NCBI GenBank assembly: GCA_049115715.1
Contig: JAGDZQ010000015.1
Coordinates: 164,101 to 228,100 of the forward strand
Source of the DNA: JAMZMI01 sp049115715
Lineage (GTDB): Bacteria; Bacteroidota; Bacteroidia; Cytophagales; Cyclobacteriaceae
Length of the DNA: 64,000 bases
Direction: 5' to 3'
The notes under the pieces were generated by a model, which was not told the origin of the DNA, made no database searches, and was given only the letters and a program-made list of their open reading frames with translations. The translations under genes were made by a program, and so were the position numbers. This document shows positions 52,118-60,748 of this stretch, piece after piece (position 1 is the stretch's first letter; each line of letters starts with the position of its first letter).

Positions 52118-53080
52118 TTAGAGTAAGTTTTTTGATCGATAATATTCACTTGTATCTGCAAATCCAGAATGCAAATCATACTTAATGTCTAAAGGTATTT
52201 CTTTTCTTTCAGATGAAAAATCGTGATCCCAATCTTTACTTATCTCTCCGTGCTTTTCTAGTGTAAGCATGGGGTCTATGTTGAGCAGCTTGCTTAGCAA
52301 GGCACTCATACCTAAAAAGAATTTTGTAAGCCATTGAGGAATTACAATAAAGAGGGCTTTTTTATTCAAAGACGCAGCTAAACTGTTTTTCAGGTCTATA
52401 TGGGAGTAAATAGAACCGTCAGATAAGTGCACAATTTTGTTCTGAATACGCTTGGATAAGCTGAGGATATTTTTGGCGACATCATGTGCATGAATCAAAG
52501 TTACTTTTTGATCAACTGGTGCTGCGCACGGATAGAAACCGGATTTAACAGATTTGAAAAGAGGTAAAAACTCTGAATCGCCTGCTCCATATATTCCTGT
52601 CGGTCTAAAGATCATGTAGGGCAAGCCGGAATCGATAATTGCTTTCTCAGCTAACAATTTACTTTCTCCATAAGCAGATACTGGTCCATTGGTTCCAACA
52701 GGCCCAAGTGCTGCCTGCGACGAAACATAGCAAAATTTTCCATTGTCTATAAGCTTAGACTTGATCAATGCGCTAAGCAGAGTCTGAGTGATACCTACAT
52801 TGATGCTATGAAAAGGCTCTGGAGTTGTCGATTTAGTTAGGCCAGCGTTGTGAATAACAAGGTCGAAATGATTAAGACCTATTTTTACCAATGATTCTGT
52901 AACAGTGTCAATGTTTTTGTAATTAATCTTAGCTATTCTAAGATTAGAGATCTTTCCTATTCTCTCTGTATTGGCATTTTTTCTAACAATCGCGACTACA
53001 TTGTTAGAAGTATCAGCTGAAGCTATACGGCATAGAAAACTCCCCAAAAAACCATTGGCACCAGTTATGAGGATGTTCAC
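52118..53080 (-). CDS. NAD-dependent epimerase/dehydratase family, CerR-like reductase
   Basis: The 320-residue extended SDR has GANGFLGSF at the N-terminus, and an active site with Ser in YVSSQAALG and Tyr/Lys in SAYGESKLLAEK (Y-x3-K). In Caulobacter-type sphingolipid synthesis a protein of this family (CerR) reduces the keto group of the sphingoid precursor. It lies 12 bp downstream of the SPT-like gene and 4 bp upstream of the bCerS-like gene, which supports that role. A nucleotide-sugar epimerase role is the alternative. Confidence 0.72.
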   Translation of the reverse strand: MNILITGANGFLGSFLCRIASADTSNNVVAIVRKNANTERIGKISNLRIAKINYKNIDTVTESLVKIGLNHFDLVIHNAGLTKSTTPEPFHSINVGITQTLLSALIKSKLIDNGKFCYVSSQAALGPVGTNGPVSAYGESKLLAEKAIIDSGLPYMIFRPTGIYGAGDSEFLPLFKSVKSGFYPCAAPVDQKVTLIHAHDVAKNILSLSKRIQNKIVHLSDGSIYSHIDLKNSLAASLNKKALFIVIPQWLTKFFLGMSALLSKLLNIDPMLTLEKHGEISKDWDHDFSSERKEIPLDIKYDLHSGFADTSEYYRSKNLL

Positions 53081-53092
53081 CAGAAAAAGAAG

Positions 53093-54298
53093 TTATGCAG
53101 CCTTTATTGCCAAAGAGATATTGAGCTCTTTTACCGTCTGATAGATAATATCAATTGCTCTATCAATTTGCTCTTTAGTATGAGAAGCCATCAACGAGAA
53201 TCTAATAAGAGAATCTTCTGGAGATACCGCTGGTGCAACTACAGGGTTCACAAAAATACCCTTTTCGAGCAGTGTCATTGTGAGCTGATACGTTTTATAA
53301 TTATCCCTTATATAAAGAGGTATAATCGGTGATTCTGTTGCTCCAGTATCAAAACCTAAGTCTTTGAACTTAGCTATTGCATATTCTGTGTTGGAAAGTA
53401 GATTGAGTCTTAGAGAATCGTCTCTTTCAATGATATCCAATGCTGCTAAAGTTGAAGCAGCAGACGCAGGTGTAAGTGCTGCACTGAAAATTAAAGATCT
53501 TGAGTGGTGCTTTAGATAGTTGATAGTATCAGCATCAGCTCCAATAAAACCTCCAAGTGAGGCTAATGATTTACTGAAAGTTCCTCCGATAAGATCAACT
53601 TCCTGATCAAGCCCGAAATGTGAAGGAGTTCCACAACCATGATCTCCAATGACACCTATTGCATGAGCGCAATCGGTCATTACAACCGCGTTGTATTTTT
53701 TTGCAAGCTTTACTATTTCAGGGAGTTTTACAATATCTCCTTCCATACTGAAAATGCCATCAACTACTATGAGCTTCATTTTGGCATCTGAAGATAATTT
53801 AAGCTTATGTTCCAATGACTCCATGTCATTGTGTCTGTAGATCACAGAACGAGCTTGAGAGAGCCTTGCACCCTCTATAATAGAGGCATGGTTGAGTCTA
53901 TCTAAAAAGATGACATCATTTTTATCTGTGATTGTCGGGATAGTCCCAATATTGACTTGAAACCCCGTACTGAATAGAAGTACCGCTTCCTTTTTTAAGT
54001 AGGTCGCAAGTCTGCTTTCTAATTCAATGTGAAGGTCTGTGGTACCATTTAAAAATCTAGAACCAGCTACACTGCTGCCATACTTTTTAATGGCATTCAT
54101 TGCTGCTTCTTTTATTTTAGGATGCGTGGTAAGGCCTAGATAGCTATTAGATCCGAACATCAAAGCTTTCTTGCCTTTGACAATTACTTCGGTTCCCTGT
54201 TCTGATTCAATTTGGCGAAAAAAGGGATAAATATCCTTGCTCTGAAAATACTGTGGCTCCCTATAGCTTGAGAATTTGTCTTTTAGTATACTACTCAT
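53093..54298 (-). CDS. spt: Serine palmitoyltransferase-like alpha-oxoamine synthase
   Basis: The 401-residue PLP enzyme fits bacterial serine palmitoyltransferase over its whole length: MFGSNSYLGLTTHP, VAGSRFLNGTTDLH, H137 stacking on PLP, D209 and H212, Schiff-base K243 in GTFSKSLASLGG, and R366 in SLIRFSLMASHT. It condenses an amino acid with an acyl thioester. Serine gives a sphingoid base; a close relative uses cysteate to give capnine for sulfonolipids, which occur in Cytophagales, so that product cannot be excluded. 2-Amino-3-ketobutyrate ligase and BioF are less likely, given the neighbours. It is the first gene of the lipid operon. Confidence 0.85.
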   Translation of the reverse strand: MSSILKDKFSSYREPQYFQSKDIYPFFRQIESEQGTEVIVKGKKALMFGSNSYLGLTTHPKIKEAAMNAIKKYGSSVAGSRFLNGTTDLHIELESRLATYLKKEAVLLFSTGFQVNIGTIPTITDKNDVIFLDRLNHASIIEGARLSQARSVIYRHNDMESLEHKLKLSSDAKMKLIVVDGIFSMEGDIVKLPEIVKLAKKYNAVVMTDCAHAIGVIGDHGCGTPSHFGLDQEVDLIGGTFSKSLASLGGFIGADADTINYLKHHSRSLIFSAALTPASAASTLAALDIIERDDSLRLNLLSNTEYAIAKFKDLGFDTGATESPIIPLYIRDNYKTYQLTMTLLEKGIFVNPVVAPAVSPEDSLIRFSLMASHTKEQIDRAIDIIYQTVKELNISLAIKAA

Positions 54299-54625
54299 GT
54301 ATCGAAACGTGATCCAAAATTACCTAGATTTTCTTTTTCGTTTAAAAAACCCAAGCCTGTCAATCCATTAAATCTTATCTGTCAAGAATAGATGCAAATA
54401 TACATTTTCTTATCGTATTAACGACTCGATGTTGAGTCATCCACTCTTTTCCTTTTAAAATTGATTGATTGACTTTTAAAATTTTGTAAATATTGAAATA
54501 AAAATCCTCCTCCATTGATGAAATGGTCAGTCAAACTCGCTCATTTCATAAAATCATTTGAGAATGAATAAACGTTAGAAATTTTAAAAAGCTATTTATT
54601 TGATTGTCTTGAGGTATTTACTTTT
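54299..54625. other. 327-bp promoter region of the lipid island
   Basis: No coding frame is seen. On the minus strand TATATTTG (54395-54402) matches the Bacteroidota -7 element TAnnTTTG about 97 bp before the spt start, but no clear -33 TTG is found. A short inverted repeat GACTC/GAGTC lies at about 54423-54438. The rest is AT-rich sequence, including the tail of the Wzi-like gene's downstream region. Confidence 0.35.
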
Positions 54626-56203
54626 TTATTTTTTAATGATGTATCTGATAAAGAGATTGCCTCCAAAGTTAATTTTATCATTTCCTTCTTCAAAAAACAT
54701 ATTGAAGCGATAGCTAAAAGTAGAATTTACACCATAAATGAAGTTGGTTTTTTGTAGTGTGTAATTTAGTCCTAAAGAGTATTCTACATCGTGCCTTTTG
54801 ATTTTATCTAGATTGTTGGGGATTTTTGTGATGAAATAATCCTCGTCAAACCGAATTTTTTGGATCATAAAACCCAAATAGGAGTTTTTTCTGAACCACG
54901 TTGAAGTAAAAATGTCTGAGACTGAACCTGGGCCTATTCCTGCACCAATAAGCTGCCCTCTATTCGTATAGCCTTGCCTGACAATGTTGTGGGTATAAAA
55001 AGCAGGGTTAGGTCTATAATTATATGATAGATACCTTGGAAGAAAAGTGTGCTCATAAGATAGATGAAGGTTTTGACCAGATTTCAGCTTAAATGCTTTT
55101 TCTAAACCAAGGGAATATGCTCTGCTATGTTCAAATTCTGTAATTAGATTTCTTAGTGTTCCATTAAAATCATTTCTTGCAAACTCAAAGTATATTCTCA
55201 TATCCTGATTCGAAATTTTCCATTCGATATGCGCCGAAGCTAGCTGGTCAAATTTGTCGTTTGTATCAACCAAAGTGTCTCCATTTTGTGATAAAATGAT
55301 GCCCTTATCGTGTCTATGAAACATGGAGTAGATGTCATTGATGTTAAAGTGTTGAGTGTTTTTATAAAGAACTTTTTGGAATCCTACAGACAGTCCTTTG
55401 ATGTAGGGTATTTCGTATCCGATGCTTAAGGCGTTGAGATATGATTTATTATTATTCGATATGGTATCAAAGTAATTTGATTCAGATAATAGTCCATAGT
55501 ATAAATTGATCTCAGCATTTCCCAGGTCAAAGTTTTTGATTTTCAAGTTAATTTTTTGGGGAGTGCCAATGACAATATGAGGAAACCCAGGAGCTCCATT
55601 ACTCATGATGATGCCATTATATTTAGAAGGTCCCAAAGTGAAATTTTGAGTTGAGGCTGCTATGTGGAAATGTTTTGTTCGAAATGCCAATTCGCTTTGA
55701 CCCAAATTAAATTCGGTAAAAGAGTTGTCTCCGTATCTCTGAACGAAATCAATGTTTCTTGATACTCCAAACTGATAATTGAATTTATTTTGGTCTGGAT
55801 TAATGCTTTTCATATGATAGCTGGCATTTCCTGAGTGAAATATGACTGGATAAAATGTTGCGTAAAGTAGACCAGTTCGCAGCTGAACCCCCCCATTTAA
55901 TTCATTTGTTATTCCTTTTCCTTTCCAAACAGAGCCATCATTATAGCTTCTAGGGTATTTTGAGTTGAAACTGATCCCATATTGTATGTTTAAGAATTTG
56001 AAATATTGGTTATCATCTTTGTAAATAATTGTTGGGCGATATGTTAAGTTTTTTGCAGTATCTGCAATTAAATTCTCGTATCCATTTTTTAGCTGATCTA
56101 ACAATGTAATTTCACTGACTTGCGCAAATAGTTTGTGCATTGAGAGTGAATAAAGAAGAATAAAAAAAATGATTGGTTTTAGCCACCTTTGGAAAGGATT
56201 CAT
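54626..56203 (-). CDS. Wzi-like capsule/surface polysaccharide outer-membrane protein
   Basis: The 525-residue protein has a signal peptide (about 1-28, ending LFAQ) and then a long beta-rich region ending in aromatic-rich strands (FIRYIIKK), as expected of an outer-membrane barrel. The segments SKYNGIIMSNGAPGFPHI and GQLIGAGIGPGS are typical of Wzi capsule-assembly proteins, which anchor surface polysaccharide. It is transcribed towards the lipid island with 75 bp to the GT2 gene upstream. Confidence 0.82.
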   Translation of the reverse strand: MNPFQRWLKPIIFFILLYSLSMHKLFAQVSEITLLDQLKNGYENLIADTAKNLTYRPTIIYKDDNQYFKFLNIQYGISFNSKYPRSYNDGSVWKGKGITNELNGGVQLRTGLLYATFYPVIFHSGNASYHMKSINPDQNKFNYQFGVSRNIDFVQRYGDNSFTEFNLGQSELAFRTKHFHIAASTQNFTLGPSKYNGIIMSNGAPGFPHIVIGTPQKINLKIKNFDLGNAEINLYYGLLSESNYFDTISNNNKSYLNALSIGYEIPYIKGLSVGFQKVLYKNTQHFNINDIYSMFHRHDKGIILSQNGDTLVDTNDKFDQLASAHIEWKISNQDMRIYFEFARNDFNGTLRNLITEFEHSRAYSLGLEKAFKLKSGQNLHLSYEHTFLPRYLSYNYRPNPAFYTHNIVRQGYTNRGQLIGAGIGPGSVSDIFTSTWFRKNSYLGFMIQKIRFDEDYFITKIPNNLDKIKRHDVEYSLGLNYTLQKTNFIYGVNSTFSYRFNMFFEEGNDKINFGGNLFIRYIIKK

Positions 56204-56278
56204 TCTGCGTTAACTTTAAATAGTTTTTTGTGTAAAAATGGGATATGTCATATTTGAGATAATTGGTATATCATCTGA

Positions 56279-57004
56279 CTATGTCGAAGTAAAATATTTT
56301 CTTGTTACCTCAGTTCGATACGATTTCCAATCAGTTTTTTGGGAAACTGCAAATCCATCTTTCCCTCCTGGAAGCTCACCAATTTTCCCATTTAGGGAGC
56401 ATGTAATAATATGATGTTTTTGCTCTCCTTGGGAGAGCGCGCTTGATATAATAATATCATCACAATTCTCATTGTGATCGGCAAACATAGGTGCTGATCG
56501 AATATCTTCTCTTTTACAAAAGATCATTCTTCCCTTAACGACATCAACCGGAGTGTCTTTTTTCGGAAATTTTACATGCTTGACTCCCAGAGTAATTCCA
56601 ATTTTTCTGATCAATTTCTGAGGGGAAGAAGGGTAGTAACTCAAATCAGAACCAAGCTTAACACCATTGAACCCTATCGCAAGCCCTGGTTTTTCATGTT
56701 TTTGATGACATTCAATAAGCTTTTCAAGTGCATCTGTAGCATTAAAACAAAGATCGTCATCATGAGACATTACATACTCAGTTTCGGCGTATGCTGCCAT
56801 GCTCCACCTTGGCCAACACTTTAAGTTTTTAGAAGAATTGATAACAAGGTCAAGTCTATCATCTTTGTATTCTTCCTCAGCGTTATTCCACAAAAAAATG
56901 TTGCAGGCTATCGTTTGAGACTTAAGGGAATCTATAATAATAGGTAGATTGCGCTCTCTTTTATAGTTCATCAACAATACCGTGACCCTTGCTTTGTTAT
57001 TCAT
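56279..57004 (-). CDS. GT2-like (GT-A fold) glycosyltransferase
   Basis: The 241-residue protein begins TVLLMNYKRERNLP, the GT-A nucleotide-binding start, with the metal/sugar-nucleotide DxD motif at D82-D84 (MSHDDDLCF). It lacks membrane helices, so it acts in the cytoplasm. The sugar transferred is unknown. The Wzi-like gene follows on the same strand. Its start codon is 14 bp from that of the divergent GT2 gene at 57019. Confidence 0.8.
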   Translation of the reverse strand: MNNKARVTVLLMNYKRERNLPIIIDSLKSQTIACNIFLWNNAEEEYKDDRLDLVINSSKNLKCWPRWSMAAYAETEYVMSHDDDLCFNATDALEKLIECHQKHEKPGLAIGFNGVKLGSDLSYYPSSPQKLIRKIGITLGVKHVKFPKKDTPVDVVKGRMIFCKREDIRSAPMFADHNENCDDIIISSALSQGEQKHHIITCSLNGKIGELPGGKDGFAVSQKTDWKSYRTEVTRKYFTST

Positions 57005-57018
57005 TGTGACAAATTTAA

Positions 57019-57957
57019 ATGAAACATAAAGAAACCAACCATATTGTCATCGGTGTAGGTACTATTGATAGACCCAATCTATTAAGAGAGAACCTCAATT
57101 CTCTTTTGAAATTGCTTTGCCCTGAAGGAGTGAATATTTCAATAGTAGTGGTTGACAACAGCGAAAGTGGGAATGCAAAAGCGGTAATTGAAGAATGCAA
57201 GCATAATGCATCCTATCCCATTCACTATGTGAGTGAGAGCAATAGGGGTATTGTTTACATGAGGAATAGGGTTCTGGAGGAAGTGAAAGCGCTAGGAGCT
57301 GACTATTTGGCTTTTATAGACGATGATGAGCGTGCTCAGGAAGATTGGATTGAGCAATTATATCTTGGATTGAAAAAATACAAAGCTCATGTGGTGCAGG
57401 GTTCGACACATAGAGATGTTCCTGATGATATTCCAGACTGGTTGAAGAAAAACAGATTATTAAAACTTCGAAATTTTCCGAGTGGTACCGAAAGATCATC
57501 TGCAAGCACTCGAAATGTTTTGTTTGATTTTAATTTTATCGAAAAAAAGGGAGTGCGATTCAATATGGCTTTTAATCTTATGGGCTCTTCCGATTCTTTC
57601 TTTTTTAGAGAAGCTCATGAAAAAGGAGCAAGAATTGTCTGGATTGATGAAGCGAGAGTTACTGAGAAACTGCCAGAATCAAGAATAAGCTTTGGTTGGA
57701 TCATGCAACGTGCATTTAGGGCAGGGCATACGCATTTTGAAATGAAAAGACAATCGGGGAATCTCATGAAGATGTTCCTGGAGATTTTAAAAAAAGCTTT
57801 TTATTTATGGTTCATGGCAATAATAGCTATGATAGTATATCCTTTTTCTAAATCACTGTCGGTTAAGATATTTCGACTCTCTGTGATAGCAGTGGGTTTT
57901 TTTAGAAGAGCATTTGGTTTTAACTATTTAGAATATAATAAGATACATGGGGATTAA
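57019..57957 (+). CDS. GT2 family glycosyltransferase
   Basis: The 312-residue protein has the GT2 opening (VIGVGTIDRPNLLRENLNSL), VVVDNSESGN, and DxD at D101-D103 in AFIDDDERAQEDWIEQL. Two hydrophobic segments near residues 255-300 could anchor it to the inner membrane. It probably adds a sugar to a surface glycan. It leads a plus-strand run to the HTTM gene at 58823-59920. Confidence 0.88.
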   Translation: MKHKETNHIVIGVGTIDRPNLLRENLNSLLKLLCPEGVNISIVVVDNSESGNAKAVIEECKHNASYPIHYVSESNRGIVYMRNRVLEEVKALGADYLAFIDDDERAQEDWIEQLYLGLKKYKAHVVQGSTHRDVPDDIPDWLKKNRLLKLRNFPSGTERSSASTRNVLFDFNFIEKKGVRFNMAFNLMGSSDSFFFREAHEKGARIVWIDEARVTEKLPESRISFGWIMQRAFRAGHTHFEMKRQSGNLMKMFLEILKKAFYLWFMAIIAMIVYPFSKSLSVKIFRLSVIAVGFFRRAFGFNYLEYNKIHGD

Positions 57958-58025
57958 TGAATGAAGCAAATGTGTAGGATATAGTTTCTTCCGCTTCATA
58001 AATACTCTGGTAATACCGATTAATT

Positions 58026-58394
58026 ATGATTAGTTCTGAATATTCAAGAAAAGAGATTTTATGGCAAAGACTCAAGCGAGCATATTTGAAGGGGAGTAGT
58101 TTTCAGGATTTGATCAATAAATGTCCCTGGGCACAATCTCATGATTGTGAGAGTTTAATCAAGCAGATTCATTTGCAGTATGAAAAAAAACTAAAGCTTA
58201 GAGTTTCGATTAATCTTGTTTTTGCCACAATAGGTTGCGTTTATATACCTCTGGTTCTTTTTCTGAAATGGAGTCTGGATATAAATATGCAATATGGTTT
58301 GGGCTTTCTTGTGATCGTTTTTCTGATTGTTGTCTATAGAGCGATTTTGTTTCGATTAAGGTTTAAGAAAAATATTGGGAGTTTTTCTAGGTAA
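58026..58394 (+). CDS. Small two-helix membrane protein, unknown function
   Basis: The 122-residue protein has a charged soluble N-terminus (residues 1-58) followed by two adjacent membrane helices (about 61-80 and 88-110) and a Lys/Arg-rich tail. I do not recognise a family. It lies 68 bp after the GT2 gene and 7 bp before the next small gene. Confidence 0.55.
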   Translation: MISSEYSRKEILWQRLKRAYLKGSSFQDLINKCPWAQSHDCESLIKQIHLQYEKKLKLRVSINLVFATIGCVYIPLVLFLKWSLDINMQYGLGFLVIVFLIVVYRAILFRLRFKKNIGSFSR

Positions 58395-58401
58395 TTTTCA
58401 A

Positions 58402-58848
58402 ATGTATAAAAACCGAGTCATATTTAGTATGTTGCTCCTTTTCTTTGGAATCCCTTTGGTTTCAAAAATGCTGTTTAGAGGAAAAGAAATATATCCTTCC
58501 ATCGTAATGCCTGCAGGAGTTGCTACCCTGAAATTTGATGGAAGTGAAATAGCATTTAAGCGTACTCAATTGTATGCCTATGATTCACTAAGTAAGACCG
58601 TGAAGCCTTTGAAAAACGCAAAGTTTACAAGCCCCATTCCATCACAATATTTGAAAAAAGTCGGGTACAATGATTTTGGACTCAAACAAGGAACAAGTAA
58701 TTCTTCGAAAGGATTTGGAGATTGGTGGCGTGCAAAGCTGAGAGAACAGGGTTGTAGCGATTCTTTGTTTTTATTGAGAGAAACAAAATTATCTGTACCG
58801 TCAATGTCAGAGGAAATTATTAATGAAAAGAAGTATCAACTCTACTGA
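58402..58848 (+). CDS. Membrane-anchored protein coupled to HTTM, unknown function
   Basis: The 148-residue protein starts at ATG 58402 (MYKNRVIFSMLL); an earlier TTG at 58375 would overlap the previous gene. One N-terminal membrane helix (about 6-22) anchors an extracytoplasmic domain of about 120 residues with no recognised fold. Its last 26 bases overlap the HTTM gene, so the two are translationally coupled and may form a complex. Confidence 0.6.
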   Translation: MYKNRVIFSMLLLFFGIPLVSKMLFRGKEIYPSIVMPAGVATLKFDGSEIAFKRTQLYAYDSLSKTVKPLKNAKFTSPIPSQYLKKVGYNDFGLKQGTSNSSKGFGDWWRAKLREQGCSDSLFLLRETKLSVPSMSEEIINEKKYQLY

Positions 58849-59920
58849 ATTTCGAATTGCCGAAAGATGGAATGTAATAAAGGCTTTTGCGTCCGTCTCT
58901 TCGAATGGCTATGGTTTTGCATGGTACAGAGTCATCTTCGGTACATTCTTTTTGTTTTATGGTACATGGTATTGGGGATGGCTGGCGCAAATTCCCGATG
59001 ACCTTTTTAATCCGTCTGATTTAAACCTTATTAGAATATTCAATGGGTTTCCTCCAAAGTGGGTACTCTTAACTGCCGATACACTCATAGTTGGTCTCTT
59101 ACTTTGCATCACTCTGGGGATTAAGACTCGCCTGTCGAGCTTACTAGCATTTCTATTAATCCTGATTATGAATGGGTTTGCCTATGGGTTAGGCAAGATT
59201 GATCATCAGATACTAACGAATATTACTTTTTTGACATTGGCCTTTTCTAACGCTGGCACAAAGATGGCGTTGGTGCCAGATAAACTGATTATGAGGAGGT
59301 ATCAAGACCATGCAACTGCTTTTTTCGCGATTGCGATTGCATTTGGGATATTTTCCTCTGGTTTTCCCAAAGCAGTCATGTGGATTGATTTTGATTTTAC
59401 TACAAGTGGGATTTTTCGATGGTACTATAACGGGTATTATACTTTGGGAAGAACTGAATTATTAGCTCCATTTTTTGGTAAGATACCTTTAGGAGTGACT
59501 GAAGTATTTGATTACGTAATCCCCCTTTTTGAAGCATCAGGATTCTTTTTTTTACTCAAGTCAAGAAAACACTGGAGGCTTTGGCTTTGGCTACTTTGTG
59601 CTTTTCATCTTAGTAATGTACTATTTCTAAACATACCCTTTACGCGTCATATAATGGTTTATGGACTTTTTCTGCTTCCTTTTGTCTTTGAAAAGTATCT
59701 TCCTCGATCTGGTAAAAAACCTTGGATTATTTTCTCTTTTGCTAGTATGCTCGCGATCAATCATCTTATAGGTAGATGGTTGTTCGTACAGGGATCATTC
59801 CTGATTCTGGATCAAGACCTGCTCGTTAGCTTAACACTTTGGATAGTAATGGTTTTGAGTTGCTTACCGTATATATATTCTGTGTTTTTACGGAAAAGGA
59901 AGGTTAGTTTGACTAATTAG
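58823..59920 (+). CDS. HTTM domain (vitamin K-dependent carboxylase-like) membrane protein
   Basis: The 365-residue protein has about eight membrane helices and the HTTM pattern: AWYRVIFGTFFLFYGTWYW, GLLLCITLGIKTRLSSLL and a conserved His-containing helix, LLCAFHLSNVLFLNIPFTRH. The family includes gamma-glutamyl carboxylase and many bacterial proteins of unknown activity. Bacterial members are not expected to make Gla residues as in animals. It is coupled to the small anchored protein upstream. Confidence 0.8.
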   Translation: MKRSINSTEFRIAERWNVIKAFASVSSNGYGFAWYRVIFGTFFLFYGTWYWGWLAQIPDDLFNPSDLNLIRIFNGFPPKWVLLTADTLIVGLLLCITLGIKTRLSSLLAFLLILIMNGFAYGLGKIDHQILTNITFLTLAFSNAGTKMALVPDKLIMRRYQDHATAFFAIAIAFGIFSSGFPKAVMWIDFDFTTSGIFRWYYNGYYTLGRTELLAPFFGKIPLGVTEVFDYVIPLFEASGFFFLLKSRKHWRLWLWLLCAFHLSNVLFLNIPFTRHIMVYGLFLLPFVFEKYLPRSGKKPWIIFSFASMLAINHLIGRWLFVQGSFLILDQDLLVSLTLWIVMVLSCLPYIYSVFLRKRKVSLTN

Positions 59921-59944
59921 AATGCGATTTGTTCGCAGCTAATT
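59915..59944 (+). terminator. Hairpin at the end of the HTTM gene
   Basis: AATTAG (59915-59920) pairs with CTAATT (59939-59944), with GCGA/TCGC inside. It includes the HTTM stop codon and lies before the convergent sulfotransferase gene. No long T-run follows, so it is only a probable terminator. Confidence 0.45.
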
Positions 59945-59960
59945 ATTAAGATAGCCAACT

Positions 59961-60569
59961 CTAAAATGGGTATCCAATTTTTTCGATTTCAATTGAATAA
60001 GCGTCCCTTACTAAATCGCGTGTTTCATCATCGTAGAATTTTTGATGATGACTTTTTTTTGGTCTATACATGGATTTGTGGTTACCTAGTTTCGATTTCT
60101 CATAGGGAATACCAATCAGATCGCAAACTTTCTTTAAATCATCATACAAGTTTTCGTAGCGAATGAATTCATAATCTTGCCATTGACTGTTGATGTAGAA
60201 AATTTTGGTGTCAATGTTTAGGTTAGCTTGTTTTTGGATAAATCCTTTGAAGTCTAGTTGATGAGCCTCATTGTAATTAGACCATTTCGGATTCAGCTTA
60301 TGAAGGATTTTGTTGACAAAGCTTAGTCTCTTCTTCCAGAAATAGTAAGAGACCATTTTGTCCCATGGATTTCTGATAGCACAAATTTTGGTGTATGAAT
60401 TCCAGACTTCTTCCCCAACCAATTCTTTGATTTCAATAGCTGGTTTATGCGCTCTTTTCAAGTCAACCAATCCATTTTTGCAGTAAGGCAAGAAATATCT
60501 TTCAAGGCTGGTACTAGCGGTTTTTCTACTTTTTAGGTAAATGAATTTGTATTCGTGTGATACAAGCAT
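59961..60569 (-). CDS. Sulfotransferase family 2 protein
   Basis: The 202-residue protein has the PAPS-binding 5' loop KSRKTASTSLE (residues 13-23) and the 3' phosphate motif AIRNPWDKMVSYYFW (R66, S74). It transfers sulfate from PAPS to a hydroxyl, probably on a surface polysaccharide or lipid. It is convergent to the HTTM gene and lies in the surface-glycan region. Sulfation of a glycolipid is an alternative, given the sphingolipid island 6 kb away. Confidence 0.88.
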   Translation of the reverse strand: MLVSHEYKFIYLKSRKTASTSLERYFLPYCKNGLVDLKRAHKPAIEIKELVGEEVWNSYTKICAIRNPWDKMVSYYFWKKRLSFVNKILHKLNPKWSNYNEAHQLDFKGFIQKQANLNIDTKIFYINSQWQDYEFIRYENLYDDLKKVCDLIGIPYEKSKLGNHKSMYRPKKSHHQKFYDDETRDLVRDAYSIEIEKIGYPF

Positions 60570-60719
60570 CTTGAAATGAGTATTTTAATTAAATCAGTAT
60601 GAAATGAATTGAGTAATTGCAGCAATTGGAAATAAGGATTTATTTTTTGAGAAGGTTGCAAATTAAGGTTTTATAAGGTCTGAGGGATTAGGCTTCAGGG
60701 AAAAATGTTAGATAAAAGG

Positions 60720-60748
60720 AATGTGAAAATTGAAAAGATTTTCACATT
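60720..60748 (-). terminator. Terminator overlapping the end of the PLOD-like gene
   Basis: An 11-bp stem AATGTGAAAAT/ATTTTCACATT (60720-60730 with 60738-60748) contains the stop codon of the PLOD-like gene, and T-rich sequence follows on the minus strand. Confidence 0.6.

Noticed and set aside
53093..54298. Biotin synthesis enzyme BioF or 2-amino-3-ketobutyrate ligase
   Set aside because: No other biotin or threonine-degradation genes are near, and the neighbours and whole-length motifs favour a serine palmitoyltransferase-like enzyme.
47568..54298. Flexirubin or aryl polyene pigment cluster
   Set aside because: It shares ketoacyl synthase, dehydratase, ACP and PPTase genes with such clusters, but lacks an ammonia-lyase, chain-length-factor pairs and acyltransferases, and it has SPT and bCerS-like genes instead.
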